DNA of 64,000 nucleotides. Origin: Cyrtodaria siliqua. Taxonomy: Eukaryota; Mollusca; Bivalvia; Adapedonta; Hiatellidae. The notes beneath the pieces were generated by a model. It did not search any database. It saw nothing but the letters and a program-made list of their open reading frames with translations, and was not told the DNA's origin. Location: positions 310,001 to 374,000 of the forward strand of contig JAWPHD010000089.1 in the NCBI GenBank assembly GCA_037043455.1, given 5' to 3'. Both the position numbers and the translations under genes were made by a program. Below, in pieces: positions 24,805 to 36,337 of the stretch (position 1 is the first letter of the stretch; each line of letters starts with the position of its first letter).

Positions 24805-25256
24805 GAACCTGTACGCATTAAAAATTTGAGAATAAAAAAAACTCCCTGATTTTTGTCAAATTTCCCTGGAAAAAAAGTCAAATCTCCCAGACAACCCTCC
24901 TGAAAATATCACGTATGCATATAGTCGCCGCCTTTTCTGTCCGTCCGTGTGTGCGTCCGTGCGTCACACGTTTTGTCCGGAGCATAACTCAAAAAGTATG
25001 CTTGATTAAAGTTCGTGTGAATGATAGGACACTGGGGCGGGTCCAGATTTGACCTCAGGGTCACCATTAGAACAAACTAGTTAGAGGACCATAAGACGAT
25101 GTTACGTGCAAAATATCACAGCTCTATATCTTGTATTTTTGCAGAAGATTTTTTAAGATTTGTTAAATGAAACTGATAAACCCCATTGCAGGGGCATTTA
25201 TGACCTCAGGTGCACCATTCGAACAAATATATAATGATGCTTCACATAAACTTGGG

Positions 25257-25510
25257 GTCGTCCGTGGTCGAGTGGTCTCAGACTTGAAATCACATGTCCC
25301 TCAACGCTGTGGGTTCGATTCCCCATGGGGTCAGGACTGCTTAGTATGTGAGTATCAAGCTATCCAGCTTGCTTGCGGAACGTCAGTGGTTCTACTCAGG
25401 TGTACGCCCGTGCACGAGAAAATGCCCGGGTTTGCGACTGGGGTCTTCCTCCACCAATAAAAAGCTGGAATGTCGCCAAATGACCTTAGCTGTTGGTGCA
25501 ACTATAAAAT
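25257..25510 (+). mobile_element. SINE-B copy
   Basis: A-box TGGTCGAGTGGTCT (25265-25278) and B-box GGTTCGATTCC (25312-25322). The body has GCTATCCAGCTTGCTTGCGG, GGTTCTACTCAGG and GTCTTCCTCCACCA, and the tail GTTGGTGCAACTATAAAATCC. The full-length relative is at 40597-40865. Frames across it (25167-25460, 25348-25632) are not genes. Confidence 0.8.
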
Positions 25511-25836
25511 CCAGTTTAATGAATTCATATAAGACTTGGTTGAATTCCGACAAGCGGTTTTTGAGAAAAAATCGTCAGATGCAAAAGATAATGACGATGA
25601 CGGACAAAGGATGGACAAAGGACAAAGAGTGATTCCCCAGTCTTCCTCCACCAATAAAAAGCTGGAATGTCGCCAAATGACCTTAGCTGTTGGTGCAACT
25701 ATAAAATCCAGTTTAATGAATTCATATAAGACTTGGTTGAATTCCGACAAGCCGTTTTTGAGAAAAAATCGTCAGATGCAAAAGATAACGACGACGACGG
25801 ACGAAGGATGGACAAAGGACGGACAAAGGACAGACA
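25443..25836 (+). repeat. 197-bp tandem duplication
   Basis: GTCTTCCTCCACCAATAAA at 25443 recurs at 25640 and the two copies stay nearly identical for 197 bp, through the SINE-B tail and into repeat E. The duplication therefore happened after SINE-B had joined repeat E. Confidence 0.9.
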
Positions 25837-25890
25837 AAGGACAAAGAGTGATTCTAAAACATCCCATTGAGCCTTAGGCTCAGGTGATCA

Positions 25891-27189
25891 AAAACACTGA
25901 CAGATGACAACGATTTTTGAATTTTGAAGTCCCGATGAGTTTCTTGCATTAAAACATGGCAGAGAAGTAACAGATAATAGAGTATATTCTGCTAAAATTA
26001 CAAAAACTATTAATTGTTAACACGGGTTTTTTAAGAAAATCCATCTATACATAGTTGTTTTAACATATATACAAGTGCACATGAAATGCAAAACGGTTAT
26101 AATTTTTACTACATTATTATACACTCTTTTTGGGACGGGCCTCATCCTTTGACAAAGAACTAATATCTCAATTTCCTTGGGCAAATGTATTTCTAACAGC
26201 GATTTACAGTTACCTATAGAAATTCTCTCCCCACCAAATACAATTAGGCTCGAAATGTGTCTTTAAAGGCCCAACATTTACTGCCAGGGTAGTAAATATT
26301 TGTAGGAGTGGCCTATCAAATTACCACTGCTGCACACAGCCTGTCTATCAACTAATGATGTAAACATTGTCCTACACATATATGCTGAAGCAGCCGACTC
26401 TATCACAATAATATTTCACAAATGAACATTGAAACTTTTCCTACAGTTATAACCACACAAAATCAAGATTTGCTGCATTTTTGAAGGTCTGTGTTGACAA
26501 CCCACTTTAAACTGTGATGCTTTACATTGTCTGGTTTGAGTATATCTATTTAAAGCCATCTGCTGCAGCACACTTCAGTAGGAACGCCACGGACCTATAA
26601 CATATCAGTTCTGTTCGCAATTTAACTCCCCGCGAACATGGACTATTTCTTTGTATTTTACGGACTATTTTACGAATTTTCAATTAAAACAGACGCCATT
26701 TTTTTACACCCGAAATTGGGCGCGCTGCGTCGGCGAGCACTACGGGAACCTATGGAGTCTAACAACTTGCGTACAGTGTTTCATACCGTAGATAATGTAA
26801 AAACTAATACCTTACCGGACGAAATAACGTCCCATTATGTGTCAACACAATGCAGTGTTGGTGACTGACAGGTCACCGTGACATAACTTGACACGTGAAA
26901 TTGACATGTTGGTCAAATTGGATTTGGGATTACTGTCTGCTGCTAGAGGTCCATGATCAAGGTATTTGTTTTGTCATTAAAATGTGTTTGTTAATAAACA
27001 GTACACACCACTTTTAGATCGTACATATTTAGACATTAGTCAAATATAGTGCCTAAAAAAGTGGCGTATACTGTTTAATAGAAAGTTCATATTTTTCACT
27101 CCGATCTTTCCAGTAACTGGATGTACAGTAAACTGTAGAACGTTTCGTGGAATAAAACATTTACTAGTAGAAATGCTATCAATGTCCCC
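25891..27189. other. Unassigned stretch
   Basis: A 76-codon frame at 26638-26868 starts at an ATG with no recognisable domain; not called. Nothing else supported. Confidence 0.3.
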
Positions 27190-27305
27190 AGCACCCCGCT
27201 CCCACCCAAGTACGGTAGATTGGGGTGAGGGGGTAGATGGAACTTGCATACCGAAAACAAGAGGGGAAAGGAAACTAGAAACCCCCTCCACCCCACCCCC
27301 ACCCC
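27190..27305 (-). other. C-rich tract (G-quadruplex pattern on minus strand)
   Basis: CCCCAGCACCCCGCTCCCACC near 27187 and CCCCACCCCCACCCC near 27290 give repeated G-runs on the minus strand. In an AT-rich setting this is a local composition outlier. Function unknown. Confidence 0.5.
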
Positions 27306-28739
27306 TCAGATGCATGAATGTAAATTGTTAGCGTTGTCTCTATATCGTTATGTTATTCCCATTTTCTCGCACATTCGTGAATACATAACCCGATACAACT
27401 ACCATTGAAACAATGTAAACTGCCATAGACATTTGACTGAAATCGGTCAGTTTCATATTTATGTACAGTAAAGTTTTGAGGCAAGGAAGTGATTTTGAAT
27501 TGACATTTATTTACATTTATTACATACTTTCTGTTGCGAAATAAACAACGCAGTTTCGAGAAAGTCCCTTCACTTAAAAGCCTTTAAGGAGGTGGAGCTA
27601 CTACGCTTGCCTCCAATGTGTCTCAAAAGAAATGACTATTCCATGGGCTGGAAATATGCTGTGAAAGTGGAACAATGATTTTAATGGATCTCCAGTTAGG
27701 CTACATTATATTTTACATGTATAATGAATGATGAGAGATGTTTTTATTACATTAACCGTGTTATTGAGCACAAGTAGTATCCATGCTTTATTTAATTTAG
27801 TTCTTCTTTTATCTTTTCTTTTTTAAATATGTTACATTATGTATAACAAAGGATAAACTATGTCTGTCTGATCATTGACATTGGATTGATGTTGTTTTCA
27901 GAGAGGCCTCAAATGTGAATCGTGACCTTGAGCAGCTCTAAGTGAATTGATACTGCCGACTTCAGAATATCAAGCCGTATTAAATGCCATTGGATCATAT
28001 GGAGGTGAGAGCCTTTTAAAAAATTGTTTGCACTTGTGTAGTTCTTTAAATGGAGCTTGTGTTATGCTTGCATGGTGCTGTTCAAAGTTAGAGTAAACAA
28101 TGTTTTCAGTGATAATGCAGCGTGATTGTCATATGAGCTCATGTAAACTACATGTACTGGATACATGCGAAAACAAGTTGTGTGAAAGGTACACTAGGCA
28201 GTTTTTATTTGTTTAAAACCTCTGGAGTTCGGTTAATTTTTCTGCATAGTTTGCATTTGTGCATCATAAATATTATTTATTAGAATAGTTCAGAAGAAAT
28301 TGTTTTACACATTACTTACTGTTGATAATAGTGCACCTATAATATATTTGATAGAATAACGAAGACAAAAATAACTTTTAATGCAAGCAGGTTTAAATTT
28401 AAAATGTTACAAGGTTAACAAATGGAGATGCTAATGTTAAAGCTTGATAAATACTTCAAGATTGCCGTGTGTCCCTTTAACATCAACTAATTACAATATG
28501 ATTATGGTCTATGTGATGGGTCCCCAATTTATTAAAGGGACACAGAGCAAATTTCTAATCTTGTGTCTGTTTTACACATTTTCACATCAGAACAGACCAC
28601 ACATCTACAAAAGTGTCTTCTCAACTGCCCTATTTTATCATGTTTTATTTCTAAAACTAGGGGCATCACCAGGTTTTGAGAGAGAAAATAAATAGTTGTA
28701 TATTAATGTTTTCTCCCCATGTTGATGTGCCATTTACTC
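27306..28739. other. Unassigned stretch
   Basis: Contains two ends of the TTAAAGGGACAC family, facing each other (28467-28478 reversed; 28531-28543). No gene recognised. Confidence 0.3.
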
Positions 28740-29045
28740 AGTTTTGGTCAAGGGACGTTTATAGCATATCGGCTTTGAATCCAGTGAACACGGATTCAAT
28801 TCTTACTGGCGCCACTGGGTTACTTCGATGTGTCCTGCTAGCCCCGTTCGTCTGATGGGAACGTAAACCGGATTGTCCTTTTATCGGAGTCTGTCCTACA
28901 AGCACGTTAAAGAACCATAGGTATCTAATCGGTAACAAGCGTAGGGCAGGGTTCCTGGATGCCTATGTATATTTTCTCCTCTCTTTCGGGCGGCTCGAAA
29001 TAACCAAAACAACGTGTTGATGAGGCGTTAAACAATAATTAAATT
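28740..29045 (+). mobile_element. SINE-C copy with tRNA-like head
   Basis: Head: ATAGCATATCGGCTTTGAAT and a B-box-like GGATTCAATTCTTACTGG (28792). Body: GGGAACGTAAACCGG, AGCACGTTAAAGAACCATAG. Tail: GAGGCGTTAAACAATAATT. This copy shows that the family is tRNA-derived. Confidence 0.75.
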
Positions 29046-29279
29046 GTAAACTGTCCCATTCCCCTAAACATGCCCTAGCCCCCCCTCGCAACACCTGATT
29101 CAAATTGAATACTCTGCTCGACTTATATTAACTTTTTATTCTATGTCTTTCTTTTCTTTCAGTCTGCACGTCATGTGGAAGAAGACTCCATGTACACCAC
29201 TGTCCAGAGTCAATGCTGAAGTTTATGTTCGCTCAATTATTTGCTTAATAAAGTATACATATGAACTAACATATTGTCT

Positions 29280-30060
29280 TTATAAGTATGTCTTCCACCA
29301 CAAAGTGGTAGGTGAGACAGATTATATTTGGCCTTTCCGTTCGTCCGTCACAAATCTTGTCTGCGCTACTTGTTGGATTTTGACGAAACTTTGTACGAAG
29401 CATCAGTATGTGCATATCAAATATTGAAGGTCAAGGGCTCCGTGACCCAATAATGATTATGAAAAACCTTGTCTGCACTGTCCACTTCCCCAGAAGCAAA
29501 ATTCATGGTTTGAGTGCAATTGGTGAGAGAATGATGCCTTTTGATTTTGAGGTCATTAGGTCAAAGGTCATTGTCACCGTGACATGATAATGTAAAATAT
29601 TGTAAACTTAAGTCCACTTTCCCTAAAGCAAATCTCATGAATGATTTTGAGGTTAATAGGTCAAAGGTCAATATCACCCTGATATATTCAAACGTCATGG
29701 TTTGACTGCCTTTGGTCCCTATTAATATTGAGGTCAATAAATCTGAGGTCAACGCCACAGTGACTTGATCATGAAAAATCGTGTCCGCAATCAAACTCTT
29801 TATTACTTTCTGAAGCTAATTTCATAAAACTTCATACTTCCACTGCCTTTGGTGAAATGATAATCCCTGTTTATTTTGAAGTCAGTACTTGAAAGGTCCG
29901 TTACCATGAACGGAAAAAGAAAAGTATTGCCCACACAGTTTTTCCTCTTACCTAAAGAAAATTTCATGAAACTTCATTGGTGGACAGTGGAAAGAGGATG
30001 ATCGTTTGATTTTTAGGTAAAAGGTCAAGTCCACTATCCAAGGATAAGCATTTGTTACAA
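29280..30060 (+). mobile_element. Dispersed repeat G with AGGTCA-rich units
   Basis: Begins near a small hairpin CCACCACAAAGTGGTAGG (29295-29312), then GTCCGTCACAAATCTTGTCT. Units of about 100 bp follow, each with a TTTTGAGGTNATTAGGTCAA-type word and a GTGACATGATNATGAAAA-type word. Two exact AGGTCAAAGGTCA sites at 29558-29570 and 29658-29670. No coding capacity. Confidence 0.6.
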
Positions 30061-30250
30061 CACACATGTTATAATATTAATGGTATAATATATGAATATT
30101 TTCTTGCACAATTTTGAATCTGGTAAAACAAGTGGTTTTGTTCACCGATATTGTCGCCTCTGAACCAAACCACTTCTTTTTAATTTACAGGATTCAACAG
30201 TGTTTAAGACATATTCCGATCATCCATTTTTTTTTTAAATCATAAATTAA

Positions 30251-31522
30251 ACAAGAGGTCAATGACCTTGAAGCTCTACTGATTGATTTTGATTTCAGGA
30301 AGTAGTCGCTACAGACTTGTTTTTTGAAAATCTATTTTTAACCGTGGCGGCCATCTTGAATTTCCGGCCGACCTGAAATTTTGCTAGGATCAATTAGACA
30401 TTAAGAGCAACATTCCTGTGAAGTTTCATGAAAATCCGTCAAGTAGTTTCAGAGGAGTAGTCGCTACAAGTTTTCATTATATAACTCTATGTAAACAAAG
30501 ATGGCCGCTGGTAGCCATGTTTAACGTCAAATCAAAACAATTTTCGACAAGGACCAACATCATGTCATACTGATCATTTTAGAAAAAGTCCCATATCAAT
30601 ATCTCTTATAGTTTTGAAGAAGTAGTCGCTACAAACTTATTTATTTTAAATCTATTTTTAGCTGTGGCGGCCATCTTGAATTTCCGGCCGACCTGAAATT
30701 TTTCTAGGATCAACTAGACATCAAGATCAACATTCCTGTGAAGTTTCATGAACATCCGTCAGGTAGTTTCAGAGGAGTAGTCGCTACAAGTTTTTACTAT
30801 ATAACTCTGTGTAACCAAAGATGGCCACTGGCAGCCATGTTTAACGTCGAATCAAAATAATTTTCCACAAGGATCAACATCATGTCATGCTGATCATTTT
30901 AGAAAAAGTCCCATATCAATATCACTTATAGTTTTCAAGAAGTAGTCGCTAAAAACTTGTATTTTGAACATCTATTTTTAGCCATGGCGGCCATCTTGAA
31001 TTTCCGGCCGACCTGAAATTTTGCTAGGATCAATTAGACATAAAGAGCAACATTCCTGCAAAGTTTCATGAAAATCCGCCAAGTAGTTTCAGAGGAGTAG
31101 TCGCTACAAGTTTTTACTATATAACTCTATGTAAACAAAGATGGCCGCTGGCAGCCACGTTTACGTCGAATCAAAACGATTTTTGATAAGGACCAACATC
31201 ATGTCATGCTGATCATTTTAGAAAAAGTCCCATATCAATATCACTTATAGTTTTCAAGAAGTAGTCGCTACAAACTTGTATTTTGAAAATCTATTTTTAG
31301 CTTTGGCGGCCATCTTGGATTTCACATCAACATGAATTTTTGCTAGGATCAACTAGATTTCATGGGCAACATTTCTGTAAAGTTTTATGAATATCCATCT
31401 AGTAGTTTCAGAGGAGTAGTCGCTACAAATAAAAGTTAACGGACAGACGGACGGACAGACGGACGGACGACGGACTCGCACCACGGCATAAGCTCTGCTG
31501 ATCTCTGATCAGTAGAGCTAAA
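30251..31522 (+). mobile_element. CAAGAGG-1 family, best-preserved copy
   Basis: Head ACAAGAGGTCAATGACCTTG (exact inverted AGGTCA pair at 30256-30268) with GCTCTACTGAT. Then tandem ~320-bp units, marked by GTAGTCGCT at 30302, 30622, 30942 and 31261; each unit is itself two ~160-bp halves. A GGACGGACAGACGG run follows, and a tail GCTCTGCTGATCTCTGATC pairing with GATCAGTAGAGC, ending CTAAAA. The sub-terminal CTCTACTGAT at the head is the inverted match of ATCAGTAGAG at the tail. Sub-terminal inverted repeats, a 3' hairpin and internal repeats are the layout of Helentron-associated (HINE) and pearl elements; the assignment is inference. No protein is encoded. Confidence 0.85.
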
Positions 31523-32099
31523 AATATATATATTAAAACAAACAAAACATGCTATTTGATTAAAACAGACGTATTCAAATTTTCAAAGTAGCAATATTCG
31601 CAGAATATAGTAGATTTCAATTGCTGAAAACAAACATGTATTTTTTTTTCAGGAAAAAATCATTCCATGAATATAGTATTTATCATGATTATATATGTTC
31701 AGGGAAATGTTTAATATGTCTGTTTTCAAATACTACAGATCGTAACGCACCGCACATGTATATTCAGTATTTACTTTCAATATAGTAGTGAGTATGACTA
31801 TGTTCTGGGACCATATAAATATAAAAGAATAATATATATAAATATATATATATAACTATATATGCCCTATAAATATAAACGACCCGCACTTTTTGGTTTC
31901 ACGCGTACAGTGTTTCACAACACCACACATCTGGCAATTGCTCCATTGACACAATGTCATGTCCACATGTTTATGTTATGAAATCTTCGAGTCTACACAT
32001 AATCATGTTTGTTACTGACAGTAGCATGTCTGTTACTCGTCAGTCATTTATTTACTTGGTTAAAGGGACACATGCCAATCTTGCTTTCTTTAAAACTCG
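31523..32099. other. AT-rich stretch
   Basis: 31800-31870 is a TA/ATA-rich low-complexity run. 32062-32085 has TTAAAGGGACACATGCCAAT, a solitary end of the TTAA MITE family. Confidence 0.4.
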
Positions 32100-33410
32100 A
32101 GTCGCCCCCTCAGTTTTAAACTAACAGTTAAAAGAATATAATTCTTTCTGCCTGTTAAACTAATATTAGTTTATCGCTTTTTCTGATTTCGAAAATTAAC
32201 TCTGCAACGTATGTTGCCGACATCATGATTTCATTTTCCGATATACAGTTGCAACATTGTTAAAATACATTGGCCACTCTGACATAAACCCAAAGCATGT
32301 ATAGATAAAAAATTAGTGTAAACTATATGGACACATACATTTTAAATATATGTGTTTACATAACGAAATTATTTAATTGTTTTTGTAGCCGGTCGTCTTT
32401 CCTTAATGGATATGAATGTTGCCGTCTTTGGGTCGGACGGTCCTGTTACTTAATTAGTACTTGTCTCCGTTTATTGAATTCTACATATATACAGAGGAGA
32501 GATGTATCTATATGATTTCGTTTTTATTCTCGCTTCTAAAATGATGAAATAAATCGAATTTGATTACAACTGTGCATTCGCAGCTATATACAACTTAATC
32601 AATACGGTATGGAGGGTGGTGGGGGTGGGATGAGAGGCGGGGTTGCAGGGATACTACCGTAATGATGTCCTTGAAAAAAACTGTGAACATTCTACTCTAA
32701 TAATTTATTAAATACAGAACAATGTTGAAATCAATATATCTCTTAAAAAGAATTTCACAATTTCATGGTTTTATATCCCGCGTGTACATTAACTTCGAAA
32801 GGCGATTGTTCATATTTTAGCGAACACGGTGTACTTTGTTAATTTTGGGAAATAAAAGTACTTTTTTCTGATTGACTTTAAATTTTGGTTTTTAATAGTC
32901 GACATGTCAATGAACACTTTCATGAAAAAAAAATCGTTCTCGCTGTTAAAACTTAATTTTTTTGCATTTTTTCGGATTCAGAAAATTAACACTGCAATAT
33001 ATATTTTCACCATCCTCATTTCCTTTCCCGACGTACCGTTGCAATTTGGTTTGTTAAAACCTATTCGGAGCACTCCGGCATAAACCAAAAGCATGTATAG
33101 ATCAGAAATTTAATCTGGAATGCATGGATACATACATTTGAAATATATGTATTGAAATAATTCCATTATTTCATTTCTTGTGTACCCGGTCGCGTCTGTA
33201 AATGTATATGCGTTATGCCGTCTTTGAGTCCGTGGGTCATGTTAGTTAATTTTGGGAAAAAAGAAGTAATTGTCTCCGATTTCATTAAAATTTTGCATAT
33301 GGACAGAGGAAAGATTTATCTACGCGTACATGCATTTGTTTTTATTCTCGTTTCTAAAATGACGAAATAAATCGATTTTGATTTGAAAGCGCATTGTTGG
33401 CAATTTAAAC
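32100..33410 (+). repeat. Old tandem duplication, offset about 796 bp
   Basis: Copy 1 at about 32100-32590 and copy 2 at about 32935-33410 share ordered words: AAAGCATGTATAGAT (GCATGT at 32295 and 33091), CGAAAATTAACTCTGCAA against AGAAAATTAACACTGCAA, GCCGTCTTTG, and TTTTTATTCTCGYTTCTAAA with ATGAAATAAATCGA. The copies are roughly three-quarters alike by eye, with indels. No gene seen in either. Confidence 0.75.
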
Positions 33411-34934
33411 CTAAAAACAACCTAAATTCATCCCATTGACAAATACCTTTAACTATTAATGGGAATTACACGAAGTGTACACCAATTATGTTCGACCAAT
33501 GTAGTTTGTGAATATTATTACTTTAACAACGATCTGTGATTGTGTTTTGTCATAATCACAGTTTATAGATAAGAGGTGTATAAATCTGACCAGTGAAAAT
33601 TTTCCCAATAATGTCATTTTGTTATCGATTTTATCACGTGACCTTGTTTGATAAATATTCATACGCCATAGGGCTGGCGTTCCTACTGCTTGTTGATGAA
33701 CACAGCCATGTGGGAAATGTTTACATTCTGTATGGCATACACTGAAACATGGCTTGGCCTAACTAGCCTGGCCTCATTGGCCTGGCCTGATCTTAAAATT
33801 GTTTACCTTAATTGTTATTGTTCCAGGTCATTACCTTAGTCAGGTTCTTCGCAATGAGGGGTATTCACAAAATCTTAAATAACTATAATTGGTTGCATTG
33901 AAATAGAACTGATTATGAGATGTCAATGGTACCAATAATGAGAAACATAATAGTGTGCATATGATAAAACAGAAATAGTTAGGATATATTCGTATTAATA
34001 TGAAAAATAAAGTGAATTAATGTTTGACACTGATTAAAGGCTTGCATGAATGATACATTAGTGACAGCATAAATTATTTTATAACAATGGATTAATTTGA
34101 TGATATGATTCGAAAAATAAGTTATGGAGTGACAATGTTTTTGGAAGGGTGAGTTGGTGGATGGATGGTTAAATAAAATTGAATGGGTAGTGGCTTGATG
34201 GATAGGTGGATGGATGGTCTAATGAGTGATTGGGTGGTTCTGTTTTGGTAGGGTGGAAATGTGGGAGGGTAGCTGGATGGTAGGGTGGGTAGTGGGATAC
34301 ACTATAAATATGGCTTACACTGAAACATGGCTTGGCCTAACTAGCCTGTCCTGGCTTGGCCTGGCCTGGCCTAAGATTAGTTGGTCCCTTGGGACTTGTT
34401 TAGGTCAGACCAAAGGGTCATTTCTTCAAAACTGCAGTAAATGTTTGAGTATCCAAGTTCGTTTATATGTTGTTTCTAGATGGTCAGTGGCTCACATTAC
34501 AGTTAGCACATGTCTCATGGGACAATGCAGCTGTACTGATTATGTTAGGAACTGTGCACCTTGTGAGGGTCATTCAGAAATTTAAACTGATAGTGATCAT
34601 ATTGAAACAACACGTTTTTCATTTAAGATGGTAAAATGCAACTGTTTATGTATAATGAAAACTTGTTTTTATTAATGTGAAATAGCACAAAACGCATGTA
34701 TTAATGGAAAAGTATATAACCTTTAAATAAGTAACTTCATGCAACAAGCACATATAGCATTTAAAGCATATCATTTTTTGTTGTTGGCATAATAACATTA
34801 AATAACAAAATCTCCATTAAAACAATATGCAAATATAATACAATTATTCACAATTTAATATGTTCATATGGTAAATGCAAAATATTAAACATCTGGCTCT
34901 TGCAGTTTCATTTTTTTTTTTAAAAGATTTCCTA
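33411..34934. other. Unassigned stretch with a 32-bp exact repeat
   Basis: 33739-33770 and 34317-34348 are the same 32 bases (ACACTGAAACATGGCTTGGC and on), each followed by GGCCTGGCC-type words. 34140-34300 is rich in GGATGG/GGGTGG. 34590-34934 is AT-rich with nothing recognised. The 119-codon frame at 34226-34585 is low-complexity derived and not called. Confidence 0.4.
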
Positions 34935-35425
34935 CATCAAAGACCCCAAGGTCACCATTTGAACAAACTTAGTAGAGGACAATAAGCTGATGCTACCTGT
35001 AATACATGAAAGCCCTGAGCCTTGTGGTTTCAGAGAAGAAGACTTTTTAAAGTTTTTTCCTATATAAGTCCATTAAAAACATGTAAAATCTCAAACTTTG
35101 GATTCCCAAGGCACCGTCATTTCCGGCGGACTTCATTTGAACAAATTTGATAGTCTAGGCGTTGGATATCATTTTAAAAGAAAAATTGTCGAAATCTGTC
35201 CTGTGGTTCTTGAGAAGAAGATTTTTTAAGGTTTCCTTCAAATATGGAAATGGCGGCCATCTTGGATGTCGCGCTGACCTAATTTTAACAGATTTAAAAA
35301 GCGTTTACCTAAGGATCATCCATTTGAAGTTTGGTCAAAATTGGCCAGGCGGTTTCTGACGAGAAGTTATTTGAAGCAAAAGTTAACGACGATAACGGAC
35401 GACTATGGACGAAGAGTGATCCCAA
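34935..35425 (+). mobile_element. Dispersed repeat E, copy 2
   Basis: GTCACCATTTGAACAAACTT, TAGAGGACAATAAGCTGATG, AGAGAAGAAGACTTTTTAAAG, GGCGGCCATCTTGGATGTC and an end ATGGACGAAGAGTGATCCC. Same family as 25020 and 38410. Confidence 0.65.
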
Positions 35426-35526
35426 TTAAACGTGAATTTGTGCTTTTCATAATTTATTTTACAGTAGTTTATTCAACATTTTGAAAAAGGGACCTCTGAT
35501 GTGAAACATGCGTAATTTATAAAGAA

Positions 35527-35900
35527 TTGTATTGAACTGAATTGGGGTTTTAAGGCGCACCAACACATGAAAGGTTATATGGCGCCTAACAGGAATGAAC
35601 ATGCCAGGCTCATCCTCCATGCACATTGAGATAAAATATGGAGAATGAGCCTAGAACCTTCTCACCCGCAGAACTGCAGAGTTGCTGCAAATTCTATTGT
35701 AGACACTCCATTCTAGTGATTTTAGCGAGATGGCACCTGAAACAATGCAGGGGTCATGAAGACCTTTAATGAGCATGAACAAAAAATGATAAAATGAACA
35801 TGGATTTGGGGGAGTTCTACCCAGCAAACAGGATCTGCAGTGGCCCTATGCTTTGCCCCGGAACCGAACGGGGCTCCCGGAACAACCTGCCCCAGCGTCA
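35527..35900 (-). mobile_element. SINE-D-like repeat, copy 2 (minus strand)
   Basis: On + it begins GAATTGGGGTTTTAAGGCGC and includes GAACATGCCAGGCTCATCCT, CTGCAGAGTTGCTGCAAATTC, GCGAGATGGCACCTGAAACA and GGATCTGCAGTGGCCCTAT. The block order matches 37977-38340. Right boundary is uncertain. Confidence 0.65.
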
Positions 35901-36122
35901 TCTTCTGGCTTTTATATGGCAGTTAAGGCTTTAAACTCAAAATATTCTTACATTGAACACATTTGTAGATTTCATAAACATTTTACCAGTAAAATGTAAC
36001 ACTGATATCCACTGGTTAATTAATCATAGATTCCCTTCCTTACCAATATAATTGACCAGGGTTTCATACAACAATGTCCGCTTTATCGACATCTTTTGCT
36101 TCATACTGACAGTCATCTAATT

Positions 36123-36174
36123 ATCGACACCCTATAAGAGTGTCAATAATTAGACACTCTTATAGGGTGTCGAT
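36123..36174. other. Perfect 22-bp hairpin
   Basis: The arms ATCGACACCCTATAAGAGTG+TC (36123-36144) and their exact reverse complement (36153-36174) surround an 8-base AATAATTA loop. Both arms match at all 22 positions. No T-run follows on either strand, so it is not a simple terminator. Origin unknown; it could be a very small palindromic MITE. Confidence 0.9.
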
Positions 36175-36337
36175 CCAAGTTTTGCAAAAAAAGGCTTCAA
36201 ACACCATTACATGTTATAAATTAAATTTAAAAAATTATAATATAGATCTAGTTCATCCTCGTCAATATATAGATGACAAAACGACAAAGCGTAATTAATA
36301 GTCAAATAGAGTCTCGAGTAAGGATAAACCTTCGTAA

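Larger units (their letters stand above)
25020..25890 (+). mobile_element. Dispersed repeat E, copy 1, interrupted by SINE-B
   Basis: Left part has GTCACCATTAGAACAAACTAG, AGAGGACCATAAGACGATG and TTTTTGCAGAAGATTTTTTAA. The right part has GAATTCCGACAAGC, several GGACAAAGGA words and a terminal hairpin GAGCCTTAGGCTC (25869-25881) followed by AGGTGATCAAAA. Similar copies are at 34935 and 38410. SINE-B material sits in the middle. Confidence 0.6.

Noticed and set aside
26638..26868. 76-codon frame starting at an ATG near a CAGTTCTGTTCGC leader
   Set aside because: No domain, no splice evidence; length is within chance expectation.
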